A stretch of 64,000 bases of DNA from contig NZ_JACHGY010000001.1 of assembly GCF_014207595.1 (NCBI RefSeq), positions 62,001 to 126,000 on the forward strand. The letters run 5' to 3'. Both the position numbers and the translations under genes were made by a program. Below, in pieces: positions 35,158-45,127 of this stretch. The notes under the pieces are model-generated. The model saw nothing but the letters and a program-made list of their open reading frames with translations. It was not told where the DNA came from and ran no database searches. The DNA is from Algisphaera agarilytica. GTDB taxonomy: Bacteria; Planctomycetota; Phycisphaerae; Phycisphaerales; Phycisphaeraceae. Numbering within the stretch: the first letter of the stretch is position 1; each line of letters begins with the position of its first letter.

Positions 35158-36269
35158 TAACTGCCTTTCCCAAGTTCAGCCTTCAACGCCAGCACCGCGT
35201 CCACCAACCGCCCCGGGCCTTCGCGGTAGACATCGCACACGGGCAAACCCAATTCGTCTTCAACGCGCTGGCGTTCGGCTTCCACGGCTGCGTCATCGGG
35301 TAACCGTCGGCTGTTGAGCGCGACGCCGATGAACTTGCACGGCTTTTCGAGGTTAGCGACGTGTTCGTAGAGTGGTTTGATCGTGGCGAGGGGCGTGAGC
35401 GGGAGGTGGGGTCGGCCGTGCATGTGGGGGCGGTCGGCCTCGTAGCAGAGGATCAGGCCGTCCGGCAGGGTGCCGTGGAGCAGGCCATAGGTCACGCTGG
35501 AGTAGCTGGGGTGGACGAGCGTGGCCTGGCCTTCGATGACGAGGATGTCGTGGTGCTGGTTGCGTTTGATGAGGCGCTCGGAGGCACCGTTGATGAAGTC
35601 GGCGACGACGCAGTCGATCGGGCTGCCACCCGCCGTCGGATCGTTTCGTTCCTCGTCGGTCATCTCGATCGCTTCGTTGATCCCGGGGGCGACCAGGATG
35701 CCCGTCTGCCCGGTGGCGACGAACTTGGCGTCCTGCCCGGCCCGCTGCAGCCCCAACGCCACCTCCACCGACGCGACCATCTTGCCACACGAACAGTCCT
35801 GCCCAACCGTGTGGATCTTCAAACACTCGGCCCGCAGGTCTTTGCGGTCCGCCACCACCCGCTCGTCGTTCTTCCGCACATCCCACAGCGTCGCCCCGCC
35901 CCGCTCGGCCGCCGCCACGATGCCCGGGTCATCGGCCAGGAACTGGTGCAGCCCGGCCGTGACATCGATGCCCCGGGCCGCGGCATGCAGGATCACGCTC
36001 CGCATCGCCCCGGGCAGCCGGCCGCCGGGCGGGGCGACGCCGACGATCAACTCCTCAGGCCACCCACCACTCTGTTCCAGTTGTTCCAACCCCGCCACGA
36101 TCGGCGTGTCGCCACCACAACCCAGTAGAGCCTGGGCCGTACTCCCCGCTTGCTCGCTGTCGATCAACGCCACCACCTCGTCCCCGCGGTAGCGCAGCAG
36201 GCTTACGGCGGTCTTGGCGGACAACGGGTTGGTCTGTCCCTCGGTGAGGACGGCGAGACGGCGGGGCAA
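35157..36269 (-). CDS. dgcN: DUF1611 family, D-glutamate N-acetyltransferase (DgcN type)
   Basis: 370 aa. Recognised from the family opening PRRLAVLTEGQTNPLSAKTA, the P-loop-like block IHTVGQDCSCGKMVASVEVALG, FVATGQTGILVAPG, and VIEGQATLVHPSYSSVTYGLLHG. I chose the TTG at 36269 because AGGAG stands 6 bases before it and family similarity begins there; the frame is open 24 codons further to an ATG without support. Known family role: N-acetylation of D-Glu in a DgcN-DgcA pathway feeding N-acetyl-L-Glu to arginine synthesis. The 80-base gap to dgcA holds an 18-bp inverted repeat. Confidence 0.82.
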   Translation of the reverse strand: MPRRLAVLTEGQTNPLSAKTAVSLLRYRGDEVVALIDSEQAGSTAQALLGCGGDTPIVAGLEQLEQSGGWPEELIVGVAPPGGRLPGAMRSVILHAAARGIDVTAGLHQFLADDPGIVAAAERGGATLWDVRKNDERVVADRKDLRAECLKIHTVGQDCSCGKMVASVEVALGLQRAGQDAKFVATGQTGILVAPGINEAIEMTDEERNDPTAGGSPIDCVVADFINGASERLIKRNQHHDILVIEGQATLVHPSYSSVTYGLLHGTLPDGLILCYEADRPHMHGRPHLPLTPLATIKPLYEHVANLEKPCKFIGVALNSRRLPDDAAVEAERQRVEDELGLPVCDVYREGPGRLVDAVLALKAELGKGS

Positions 36270-36399
36270 AGCGGGCTCCTGAAGGGGTTTGGACCTCGTT
36301 ATAGGATACCGCCGAAGCCCGGCGGAGAGTGTCGTAAACACTTGTGATTCCGCACGTTTCTCGTCTTATTAACACGTCGGATTTGACACTAGGACTTAA

Positions 36400-37509
<1,110 letters not shown>

Positions 37510-37533
37510 GACCGCCGCAACAACTTAAAGCCC

Positions 37534-37573
37534 AAAGCCCACACGTGATCTCAGATCATGTGTGGGCTTTTTT
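37534..37573 (+). terminator. Rho-independent terminator of gap
   Basis: AAAGCCCACACGTGAT pairs with ATCATGTGTGGGCTTT (one G-U pair) around a CTCAG loop, followed by TTTTTT. About 25 bases after the gap stop codon. Confidence 0.93.
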
Positions 37574-37622
37574 ACAACGCCAGAGCGCAAGCGTTTCTTT
37601 TGCGGCGTCCCCGAATCTACAT

Positions 37623-37691
37623 GGGAGGGCGAGGCTCTGCCGAGCCGTGAAATTTCGGCGACACCCGGCTCGGAAGGAGCCTCGCCCTCCC
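37623..37691. repeat. REP-like inverted repeat between gap and the glycosylase gene
   Basis: GGGAGGGCGAGGCTC-TGCCGAGCCG and CGGCTCGGAAGGAGCCTCGC-CCTCCC pair over about 25 bases with small interruptions; the loop is about 18 bases. It lies between the gap terminator and the next gene. Confidence 0.75.
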
Positions 37692-37736
37692 GTCAAACCG
37701 TTATGCATCCATCGGTTCCGCGATAAGCTATCGCTC

Positions 37737-38489
37737 ATGGCCCGCCCCACGAAAACCGCCCAAGCCCTGATCGACGCCGCCCGCGAATTGTCCGATGCGT
37801 GCGACCGCCTGTCGTTTTCCGACCCGGTCACCCACGTCTACAACCCGCTCGCCTATGCCCGGCCAATGCACGAGCAGTACCTCTCGCGCTTCGGCCGATC
37901 ACGCAAACGCATCCTCATGCTCGGCATGAACCCCGGGCCCTGGGGCATGGCCCAGACCGGCGTGCCCTTCGGCGAGGTCGCCGCCGTCCGCGACTGGATG
38001 AAGATCACCCAACAGCTCGACAACCCGCCCACCCCCGACACCGGCCAACACCCCAAGCGCCCCGTCGAAGGGTTGGCGTGTTCACGTTCCGAAGTCTCCG
38101 GCCGCCGCGTCTGGGAACTCATGCAGCGGCGCTACGGCCAACCCGAAGCATTCTTCAAAGAACACTTCATCACCAACTACTGCCCGCTCGTGTTCATGGA
38201 GCAAGGCGGCAAGAACCGCACCCCCGACAAGCTGCCCGCCAGCGAACGCGAGCCGCTCGAAGCCGTGTGCAACGCGCACCTCCAGCAGATCGTCGAGATA
38301 CTCAAGCCCGCCTGCATCGTGGGCATCGGCAAGTTCGCCGAGCAAAAAGCCCGGACGGTACTCGGCGAAACCGATGCGATGAAGATCACCACGATCCTCC
38401 ACCCCAGCCCCGCCAGCCCCCTGGCCAACCGCGGCTGGGCCGAACGCGCCACCCAGCAAATGATCGAAGCCGGTCTTTGGTCCGCCTAG
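37737..38489 (+). CDS. SMUG1-type uracil-DNA glycosylase
   Basis: 250 aa. The active-site block LMLGMNPGPWGMAQTGVPFG (Asn65) is nearly identical to the SMUG1 motif of animals, where it reads GMNPGPFGMAQTGVPFG, and the second motif is LHPSPASPLANRGW (His222). It excises uracil and oxidised pyrimidines from DNA in base excision repair. SMUG1 is sparsely distributed in bacteria. ATG 37737 chosen because homology begins shortly after it; the frame is open through the upstream repeat but that is non-coding. Ends 65 bases before tRNA-Gly. Confidence 0.9.
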   Translation: MARPTKTAQALIDAARELSDACDRLSFSDPVTHVYNPLAYARPMHEQYLSRFGRSRKRILMLGMNPGPWGMAQTGVPFGEVAAVRDWMKITQQLDNPPTPDTGQHPKRPVEGLACSRSEVSGRRVWELMQRRYGQPEAFFKEHFITNYCPLVFMEQGGKNRTPDKLPASEREPLEAVCNAHLQQIVEILKPACIVGIGKFAEQKARTVLGETDAMKITTILHPSPASPLANRGWAERATQQMIEAGLWSA

Positions 38490-38553
38490 CTCAAACCATT
38501 CCCGGTGATACAACAGATTGACCAAACCCCGAAATGTTTGATGAAATTTAGAA

Positions 38554-38651
<98 letters not shown>

Positions 38652-38907
38652 AAGGGGCTTGCGAAGCCGAAATCCGTTAGGCGCATGGCCGCTCGGAGGG
38701 TTTCCAACCATGGTTCTAACCAAAACTTGGTTGAAGTGCCGAGTGTACCACCCTTGACGCCCGGCGACCACAGGTGGCTTGCAGATGCACTACAGGTGAC
38801 GAGGCAGTGGTATGTCTCTCGATCGACCTAAGAGGTCGCATCGAAGGTTCCAGGAAAGTGCTTCAATTGTTCCCCTGGCTGGAGTTCCAAAACGGCGGTC
38901 GCATCCA

Positions 38908-39879
38908 CTATATACCTGATCGGGGTCGACGGGCCAGGGCTATAGCACCTGATAGAAAGAGTACAGAGAAAGCACCTGGCTCCGGAATGTAACTGGTAAT
39001 CCAATCCCCAGCATGTGACAGTCGCACGACGCCAACCATATCTGTGTAGCTTGAGTTGTTACTTCCATCCCATGCGAGGTTCATACTAATCGTTCCGATC
39101 AATACCGAGTCACCGTTAATTTCGGCAAAAACACCGCCTCCGCTATCACCGATCGTAGGAAGCATCTCTAGCGCCAACGGATCAGCCGCGCCCATGCGGT
39201 TGATTCTCCGATCGCCAGCCAAGATCGTTGGAATAGCGGTATCGCCGAACGCGGAGTTTGCAGGCAAGGCCAGTTCAAGCGGATATGGGTAATCAAAATC
39301 AGCCATCAAGAGACTGTCGTCTAGCAAGAACCAGAAATCCGAACCTACTTCATCGAGGGTGTTATGCCCCGCAATCTTCTGGCCAAAATTGCTAGTCGGT
39401 CCCGACAAGCCATGACCTGTGCGGCCGAAACCAACAAAAGTCGTGACTTCACCCAAGACTTGAGCCGAAACATCAATGACCGCAGGATTCACACCAACCA
39501 CAGGACGGTCGAGATGCACCAGCGCCAGGTCATTGCCACGGAACACACTTCCGCTCCAGTCTGGATGGATCACTACGCGGTCGGCGTCGTAGATCACACC
39601 ATCGATCAGAAAGTGGTTCCGCGAGCCAACAATTGTATGAGCGGCGGTCAGTACCCATCGGCTGCCAATCAGGGTGCCTGAACTGTATTGCCCTGAGCCC
39701 CCATCTTCAGCGCCCGACCAGATGCGTCCGACCGAAGGGTATTGCTCCGCGAGCTCACGATAATACTGATCAGATGTGTCGTGGCGAACAATGCCTGCAA
39801 CTGTTGACCCACTCGTAACGGTCAAAAGAAGAAACACAAATGAGAACAAAATACAGAAAAGGTCAACTCTATTATCCAT
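38908..39879 (-). CDS. Trypsin-like serine protease with PEP-CTERM anchor
   Basis: 323 aa. After a signal peptide (LFCILFSFVFLLLTVTSGS) comes an S1 protease domain with the complete triad: His81 (LTAAHT), Asp117 (GNDLALVHLD) and Ser246 (GDSGGGVF). The C-terminus IPEPGAFSVLFLSGAIALA plus RRPR is a PEP-CTERM sorting signal. ATG 39879 has GGAG 7 bases upstream, which favours it over an ATG at 39924 that would overlap the gene before it. Likely an envelope or matrix protease, co-transcribed 22 bases behind the DUF4114-like gene from the sigma-54 promoter at 41664. Confidence 0.9.
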   Translation of the reverse strand: MDNRVDLFCILFSFVFLLLTVTSGSTVAGIVRHDTSDQYYRELAEQYPSVGRIWSGAEDGGSGQYSSGTLIGSRWVLTAAHTIVGSRNHFLIDGVIYDADRVVIHPDWSGSVFRGNDLALVHLDRPVVGVNPAVIDVSAQVLGEVTTFVGFGRTGHGLSGPTSNFGQKIAGHNTLDEVGSDFWFLLDDSLLMADFDYPYPLELALPANSAFGDTAIPTILAGDRRINRMGAADPLALEMLPTIGDSGGGVFAEINGDSVLIGTISMNLAWDGSNNSSYTDMVGVVRLSHAGDWITSYIPEPGAFSVLFLSGAIALARRPRSGI

Positions 39880-39901
39880 ATCGATACTCCACTCAGTTAT
39901 T

Positions 39902-41617
39902 TCACAAGGACCGGTGACGTCCACCTATACCCGCCAAAAGGCCAAGAATCGCCAATCCCGCAGTCCCCGGCTCCGGAATCACTCCGGGTGCGGTGAAGAT
40001 GTGGGTATCACTTAAGGCCTGCGATTGGATAGCCCATACACAAAAGATCTGGTCATTAAAATCATCGTCGCTGGCATATCCATAGCCGTTCAATTCAGCT
40101 GTCGTTCGATGCAGGTCCTCAATACCCATCACAATGCTCTCACGCGACTCATTTGCAAACAGCATTGCCACATGTCGTGAATCCGCAAGCATGCTGTCGG
40201 TATCTAAACCTGCATTCGCTTCATTCTCAGGATTCAGCATATCCAGAGTGTAGAACACTAAGGGGTCTTCTTGGTCACCACCGAAACCGGCTACGTGGTC
40301 ACCGGTCCACCCAGACTGGACCAGAAAAAAGCCAATCCGAGTGCCCGGATCAAATTCAGTACCATCGCCCAGCAGAACCGTATCACCATGAAGCAACCGC
40401 CCGCCTTTTCCTTGGGCGGCAGCTTTCGCAAAAACCATCCCGGTCTCGACGCCATCGATTGCACTGAGCTCAGAAATTGAAACCCCTTGAGTTAAATCAA
40501 GGTTGATGTCACCATGAGTTAGTGACTCAAAAGTACTTTCTTGATAAGTGAAATAACCCAGGCTATTTTGATATGAAGCGCCTTCATCGTTGAAAGTCAC
40601 TGCAATCTGGGTTCTCGCCCCCACCACAAGATTAGGATCGTATTCCGGATTCAAGAATTCCGCTTGAACATTCGTTCGCTCAGGCAAATACTCACTGATG
40701 GCGTTTCGTGAATGCTCACAAACATCCACTTGAAATAAATTCGTAGGCCGATCAGATAATGATTGGATCGCAGTCGGAATCTGCGTATTAAAAAGCGCCT
40801 CGATTGGGTTTGAAGACACAAGGAACACTGCGTCATTGAAGTCTTCATCACTAGGAGCACGTTGGGGGCTATAGTTGGTACCCGTGCGTTTGAGATCTTC
40901 AAACCCCATAATGATCGACTCACGCTCCTGCCCGGCAAACAACATGGCAACGTGCCGCGAGTACGCCTCATTACTTGGGGTATTGATGGTAGCTTCAGGC
41001 CGATTTTCTGGATTTAGCATGTCAAGGGAGTAGAACGTTAGGGCGTCACCTGCGTCATCCGAATACCCTTTAACCACTCCACCAGCCCAGGCATTTTGCA
41101 ACAGGAAGAAACCAACTTCCGTACCCGCATCAAATACGCGATTATCTGCTATCGCAACACTGTCTCCAGCAACCAACTGCCCCCCTCCGTTTAATCGCGA
41201 TGAGTTGGGGAAGACAAGACCGTAATCAACGCCACCTACTTGTGATAACTCGTCGAGAGAAATCCCTCCACGACGATCCAGATCAATATCGCCATAGGTC
41301 AAAAAATCAAACGCACCGGTAGGATATGAGAAGTAACCTAGCGAATTACGGAAACCCGCACCTTCATCAAGAAACGTAACACTAATTTGCGCATCTTGGG
41401 ACAAAAAGAGATTGGGCGAGTAACTCGGATCAAGAAAATTGGCATTGACTGCCGCACGCTCCGGGAGTTCGCGTCGTACAGTTGATACAAGTTCAGGCGA
41501 CACCTCCTCCTGACTTATACCAATAGGAATTTCGTCTATAGACCCATGCGCATAGCAAGAGATAATCGACAAACAGGGTAAAAGTAATACGACAGGCAAT
41601 GATTCTTTAATAACCAC
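39902..41617 (-). CDS. Secreted PEP-CTERM protein with two DUF4114-like repeats
   Basis: 571 aa. Signal peptide (SLPVVLLLPCLSIISCYAHG) followed by two clearly homologous halves of about 260 residues: SLGYFSYPTGAFDFLTYGDI / SLGYFTYQESTFESLTHGDI, GTEVGFFLLQNAW / GTRIGFFLVQSGW, FYSLDMLNPEN / FYTLDMLNPEN, SDEDFNDAVF / SDDDFNDQIF. The end VIPEPGTAGLAILGLLAGIG plus GRHR is PEP-CTERM. DUF4114 domains are common in secreted surface proteins. GTG start at 41617 with GGGAG 7 bases before it. Probably a matrix or surface protein made together with the exopolysaccharide. Confidence 0.85.
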   Translation of the reverse strand: MVIKESLPVVLLLPCLSIISCYAHGSIDEIPIGISQEEVSPELVSTVRRELPERAAVNANFLDPSYSPNLFLSQDAQISVTFLDEGAGFRNSLGYFSYPTGAFDFLTYGDIDLDRRGGISLDELSQVGGVDYGLVFPNSSRLNGGGQLVAGDSVAIADNRVFDAGTEVGFFLLQNAWAGGVVKGYSDDAGDALTFYSLDMLNPENRPEATINTPSNEAYSRHVAMLFAGQERESIIMGFEDLKRTGTNYSPQRAPSDEDFNDAVFLVSSNPIEALFNTQIPTAIQSLSDRPTNLFQVDVCEHSRNAISEYLPERTNVQAEFLNPEYDPNLVVGARTQIAVTFNDEGASYQNSLGYFTYQESTFESLTHGDINLDLTQGVSISELSAIDGVETGMVFAKAAAQGKGGRLLHGDTVLLGDGTEFDPGTRIGFFLVQSGWTGDHVAGFGGDQEDPLVFYTLDMLNPENEANAGLDTDSMLADSRHVAMLFANESRESIVMGIEDLHRTTAELNGYGYASDDDFNDQIFCVWAIQSQALSDTHIFTAPGVIPEPGTAGLAILGLLAGIGGRHRSL

Positions 41618-41928
41618 TTACAATCTCCCACAAAGATAGAAATAAATACATAATGTGATAATGGCAAGAACCGTGCCATATCACAGATTTGTTGTTTTTT
41701 CGTATGAAGAGATACTTATTCTCATAATGAGAATCAATCTGAAATAACTATATTTGTTTGTTTCAAAGTGACTCAATCGCTTGGCAAATAATGTCCAGCG
41801 ATAATAAGTTTTTTAAAATATACAATTCATTACAGTTTTACTATTTTTGACTTACCTGTACGCGTAGAAGTACGCTGCCACAGAAGACATGCACTGCTAT
41901 AAAGCAAACTCATAAGACGTGGTCGAAA
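41618..41928. other. AT-rich intergenic region with sigma-54 promoter
   Basis: About 310 bases, very AT-rich, no gene. It separates the histidine-kinase operon end from the DUF4114-like gene start (both minus strand). It carries the sigma-54 promoter at 41664-41679 and, farther upstream, AT-rich sequence suitable for activator or IHF-type bending. GCGTA-CTTC-TACGC (about 41861-41875) may be the end hairpin of the kinase operon. Confidence 0.5.
41664..41679 (-). promoter_or_regulatory. Sigma-54 promoter of the PEP-CTERM pair
   Basis: On the minus strand TGGCACGGTTCTTGCC, an exact match to TGGCACG-N4-TTGC. Predicted start near 41653, leaving a 36-base leader before the GTG start of the DUF4114-like gene and, behind it, the protease gene. 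Confidence 0.9.
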
Positions 41929-44580
41929 TCACACAGCATTTCGCAGAAGTCGCGACAGCTCTTCGACGCTTCGCCGAATATTCTCGATATTAGAATTACT
42001 TCGTATTAAGTCTTCACAAAGACCGGCGGCCTCTGTAATTTCCGGGAAGCCATGACTTGTCCCGGTACCCCTTAGGCGATGAGCAAGAGCTTGAACACTA
42101 CCCCAATCACCGTTAGCAACAAACTCACTCATACTCGTTAGAGATGCCTGGAGTGATTCGAGATATGCCTCTAAAAGTGGCCTAAACTTCGCATTGTCAG
42201 CCATGGTACTAACGAGTGGCTCATACCCCCCCCCATCCAAGCCAACTACGTCTTGATCAGGCTGCAAGTCATCCTTGCTTATGAGCTTCGCGAGCGAACG
42301 GTAGAGGTTGTCCGGTACAATAGGCTTGCTCACATAATCATTGCAGCCAACGATTAGACAACGCGCTTTATCTTCAGCCATAGCATGAGCGGTTAACGCA
42401 ATGATTGGAACCTGAACTCCATTTTCGCGCATGAGCCGCGTAGCGGAATACCCATCAAGGACGGGCATCTGGATATCCATCAGGACTGCATCAAATGCCT
42501 GATTAAGAGACGGATTAAGGATGATATCAACCGCTTCTTGGCCGTTCATCGCTGGGGTAACAGCAATATTCATTTCATCTAGAAGGAAACGAATGATCCG
42601 CTGATTGTCAGGGTTATCATCAACAACAAGGACATGAGCTTGATCAAGGCTTGCGTAGTCGCTTGTTTCGCCAATAGTCACCGAACAGTCATCTTCGGCA
42701 TCTAAATATGAGGGCCCTTTGCAAAGAATATCAAATGCAAATTCACTACCTCCCTGCTCACCATTTCGCGCGGAGAGCTTTCCGCCAAGCATACCCACCA
42801 AATGGCGACATATCGTCAAGCCTAACCCAACTCCCCCGCCAGAGCTGGGCTGAGATTGCTTAATCTGATTAAAAGGCCGAAAAATCTCATCTAGTTTCTC
42901 TGCCGGTATACCCACGCCTGTATCTAAAACGGAGAAGCACATCCGGGACCCATTACTTTGGGAGTCGCCCACCACAACTTCCTCCACACATATTGTAACC
43001 GACCCGTGATCAGTAAATTTGAGAGCGTTGTGCACCAAGTTGATGAGTACCTGTCGCAAACGCGTCGGATCACTATGAAGCTTGCGATCTGTAGAGAACG
43101 ACTTCACAACCCTTAGATCCAGCATCTTCTCCATGGCCAGAGGGCGAAGCAATGACGTTACATCATCGACAACATCATTCAATGAAAACGACTCATGGGA
43201 AATCGTTAGCTCACCTGCTTCAATCTTCGATAAATCAAGAATATCGTTTAACAACCCCAGCAAGTGCTCTGCACTGCGACGGGTTTGAGTGGCCCATTCT
43301 TGCTGCTCCTCGCCCGAAATATTTGGCCGAGTGAGCATATCGGCATAACCTAAAATAGCCGTCATGGGAGTACGAATCTCGTGGCTCATATTTGCCAAAA
43401 AACTACTTTTGGCTTTATTCGCAATTGTTTCTCGCTGAAGCGACTCACTAAGTTCGATGCGATGTTGCTCTTGGGCACGCTCAGCTATGTGACGCTCAAT
43501 TGTACGAGACAAACTCTCAACTACGGTTAGTAACAGCGAGACCTCTTCATCCATCCACTCACGAGGGTACGTAGTTTCATCAAAACCCAATAGCCCGGTC
43601 AGCTTGCCATTGAGAATAATCGGCACGGCAAGTACTGCTCTTGTCTGATAGCGGCGCAGGGCTGCACAAATCCGGTCGGGCAAAACGGTTTCGTCCAGGT
43701 CTTGAATCACGATCGGCTTGCCGGTACTCAGTTCATCAATCCACCATCCGAACTCACTGATAGGAACATCTTGAAAACGGGAAGACTGGCTGGGGAAACC
43801 ATCTGAAGTCCACTCGTGAGTATTGTAAACCAATTGTTCGCCATCGCGAAAACGCATAAAGTACGCGCGAGAAACGTCGAGGTGTTTCCCCATTTCGCTA
43901 AGGATATAGTTAATTGCTTGAGTTAAATCCTGAGATTTAACGAGATAGTGTGTTAAATCCTGAACAACTCGATTAAGCGCTGAAACACGATCTCGACGTG
44001 ATCTCTGAGCGACACGCTCGCTAATGTCCCTCGCAAAAACACAGTTATATTCAATCCCATCCACCTTGATGTAGTTAGCCGACACCTCGACGGGAAAATG
44101 CTCACCCGATCTACTGACGTGTACTGATTCGATGGTGAGCGACTTCTTTTCACACAACTCGTTCCAGTGACCTGCCCAGTCAGAAGACATCATTTCGGCA
44201 TCAAGATCAAATACACGCAGCTCTGCTATTTCTGCACGCGTGTAACCTGCGGCCCTACAAGCCGCATCGTTTGCATAGATAAAATTAGCGTCGGAATCCA
44301 CCCAGTACACTGCATCGGCACACCGGTCGACCGCAAACTGTGTAATGCGCAGCTTGTCTTGCGCGTCTTGGCGCTGCTGCATTTCATCGCGCAGCCTAGC
44401 GTTTGCATCAGCCAGCTCCGCAACACGTGACTTCACTCGATCTTCTAGCGTTGCGTTTAGTGCATTGGCTATTTGATTTGCGTTGTATAGCTCGAGGCTT
44501 TTCGCCTCAAGTAGTTGTTCCGCAACCTCGCGAGCCTTGCGTTCACGGATTGCGCGCCGTTCCCAAGCTGACTCGGTCAC
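41929..44580 (-). CDS. Hybrid histidine kinase (PAS-GAF-HisKA-HATPase-REC-HPt), H-NOX partner
   Basis: 883 aa, no TM segments, so cytoplasmic. Order: coiled coil (about 10-75), PAS (80-190), GAF (200-365), HisKA with His400 (NMSHEIRTP), HATPase with NLVHNALKFT, DTGVGIP and GGGVGLGLTI, receiver with Asp702 (VLMDIQMP) and a C-terminal HPt with His834 (LAHRLRGTGTSHG). All phosphorelay residues are intact. GTG start overlaps the stop of the H-NOX gene (GTGA), so the pair is translationally coupled, the usual sign of an H-NOX-associated kinase regulated by nitric oxide. Output is probably phosphate transfer from HPt to a receiver elsewhere, such as 48083-48571 or the sigma-54 activator. Confidence 0.93.
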   Translation of the reverse strand: MTESAWERRAIRERKAREVAEQLLEAKSLELYNANQIANALNATLEDRVKSRVAELADANARLRDEMQQRQDAQDKLRITQFAVDRCADAVYWVDSDANFIYANDAACRAAGYTRAEIAELRVFDLDAEMMSSDWAGHWNELCEKKSLTIESVHVSRSGEHFPVEVSANYIKVDGIEYNCVFARDISERVAQRSRRDRVSALNRVVQDLTHYLVKSQDLTQAINYILSEMGKHLDVSRAYFMRFRDGEQLVYNTHEWTSDGFPSQSSRFQDVPISEFGWWIDELSTGKPIVIQDLDETVLPDRICAALRRYQTRAVLAVPIILNGKLTGLLGFDETTYPREWMDEEVSLLLTVVESLSRTIERHIAERAQEQHRIELSESLQRETIANKAKSSFLANMSHEIRTPMTAILGYADMLTRPNISGEEQQEWATQTRRSAEHLLGLLNDILDLSKIEAGELTISHESFSLNDVVDDVTSLLRPLAMEKMLDLRVVKSFSTDRKLHSDPTRLRQVLINLVHNALKFTDHGSVTICVEEVVVGDSQSNGSRMCFSVLDTGVGIPAEKLDEIFRPFNQIKQSQPSSGGGVGLGLTICRHLVGMLGGKLSARNGEQGGSEFAFDILCKGPSYLDAEDDCSVTIGETSDYASLDQAHVLVVDDNPDNQRIIRFLLDEMNIAVTPAMNGQEAVDIILNPSLNQAFDAVLMDIQMPVLDGYSATRLMRENGVQVPIIALTAHAMAEDKARCLIVGCNDYVSKPIVPDNLYRSLAKLISKDDLQPDQDVVGLDGGGYEPLVSTMADNAKFRPLLEAYLESLQASLTSMSEFVANGDWGSVQALAHRLRGTGTSHGFPEITEAAGLCEDLIRSNSNIENIRRSVEELSRLLRNAV

Positions 44581-45122
44581 ATCACGCTCCGTAAGGTAAA
44601 GCGGACATAAGATCCTTTCGGATCTGCCAAATCTTCGCCATCTATGCTGACGTTTTCATTGAAGTGATTAAAGCAACCTTTCATAAGCCCTACTGCCAGG
44701 CCGGCAAAGCAACGCGAGGACCTATAGTCCAGAATGAGTATTGTAGGCTTCGGCTGCGAATATGAAAATGATGGCAACTCGGCATCAGGATAGAGCTTGC
44801 GCACTTCCACGTGTATCACGTCCTCGATTTGTTTTATAAACGTGAATGAATCCTCGATTCCGTCAAAGAAAGATGGGTATTTTTGCGCCAAAGAAGCAAA
44901 CAAAGACACTCCAAATCCTTCGATCAGCTGATCGATATCGATGCCTGTCCGCTTGTGAAGGTAGCTGACCATCATCAGCAGCTCTTTGTGATCGTACGTC
45001 CCAACAGCGGTATATGCCCCGCCGTCGGTTAGGTTATTCGCCGCGATCATATCCTCACATATCTCGACACCAAGCTGGCTGGTTACGTGATCAAGAAACT
45101 CGGTAAAGATGATTCCTTTCAT
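44577..45122 (-). CDS. H-NOX heme nitric-oxide sensor
   Basis: 181 aa, normal for bacterial H-NOX. It starts MKGIIFTEFLDHVTSQLG; the proximal heme ligand is His104 in DVIHVEVRKLYPDAELPSF, and the heme-propionate YxSxR motif is intact (Tyr133, Ser135, Arg137 in LDYRSSRCFAG). Such proteins bind NO at picomolar to nanomolar levels and inhibit or activate a linked kinase. It lies 5 bases after the exopolysaccharide export gene and overlaps the kinase start, so sensor, kinase and exporter form one operon. Whether it also binds O2 cannot be told by eye. Confidence 0.95.
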   Translation of the reverse strand: MKGIIFTEFLDHVTSQLGVEICEDMIAANNLTDGGAYTAVGTYDHKELLMMVSYLHKRTGIDIDQLIEGFGVSLFASLAQKYPSFFDGIEDSFTFIKQIEDVIHVEVRKLYPDAELPSFSYSQPKPTILILDYRSSRCFAGLAVGLMKGCFNHFNENVSIDGEDLADPKGSYVRFTLRSVM

Positions 45123-45127
45123 TCGGT

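Noticed and set aside
35361-36128. Plus-strand open frame opposite dgcN
   Set aside because: Antisense shadow of a recognised family; composition is rich in Val/Asp/Arg without motifs.
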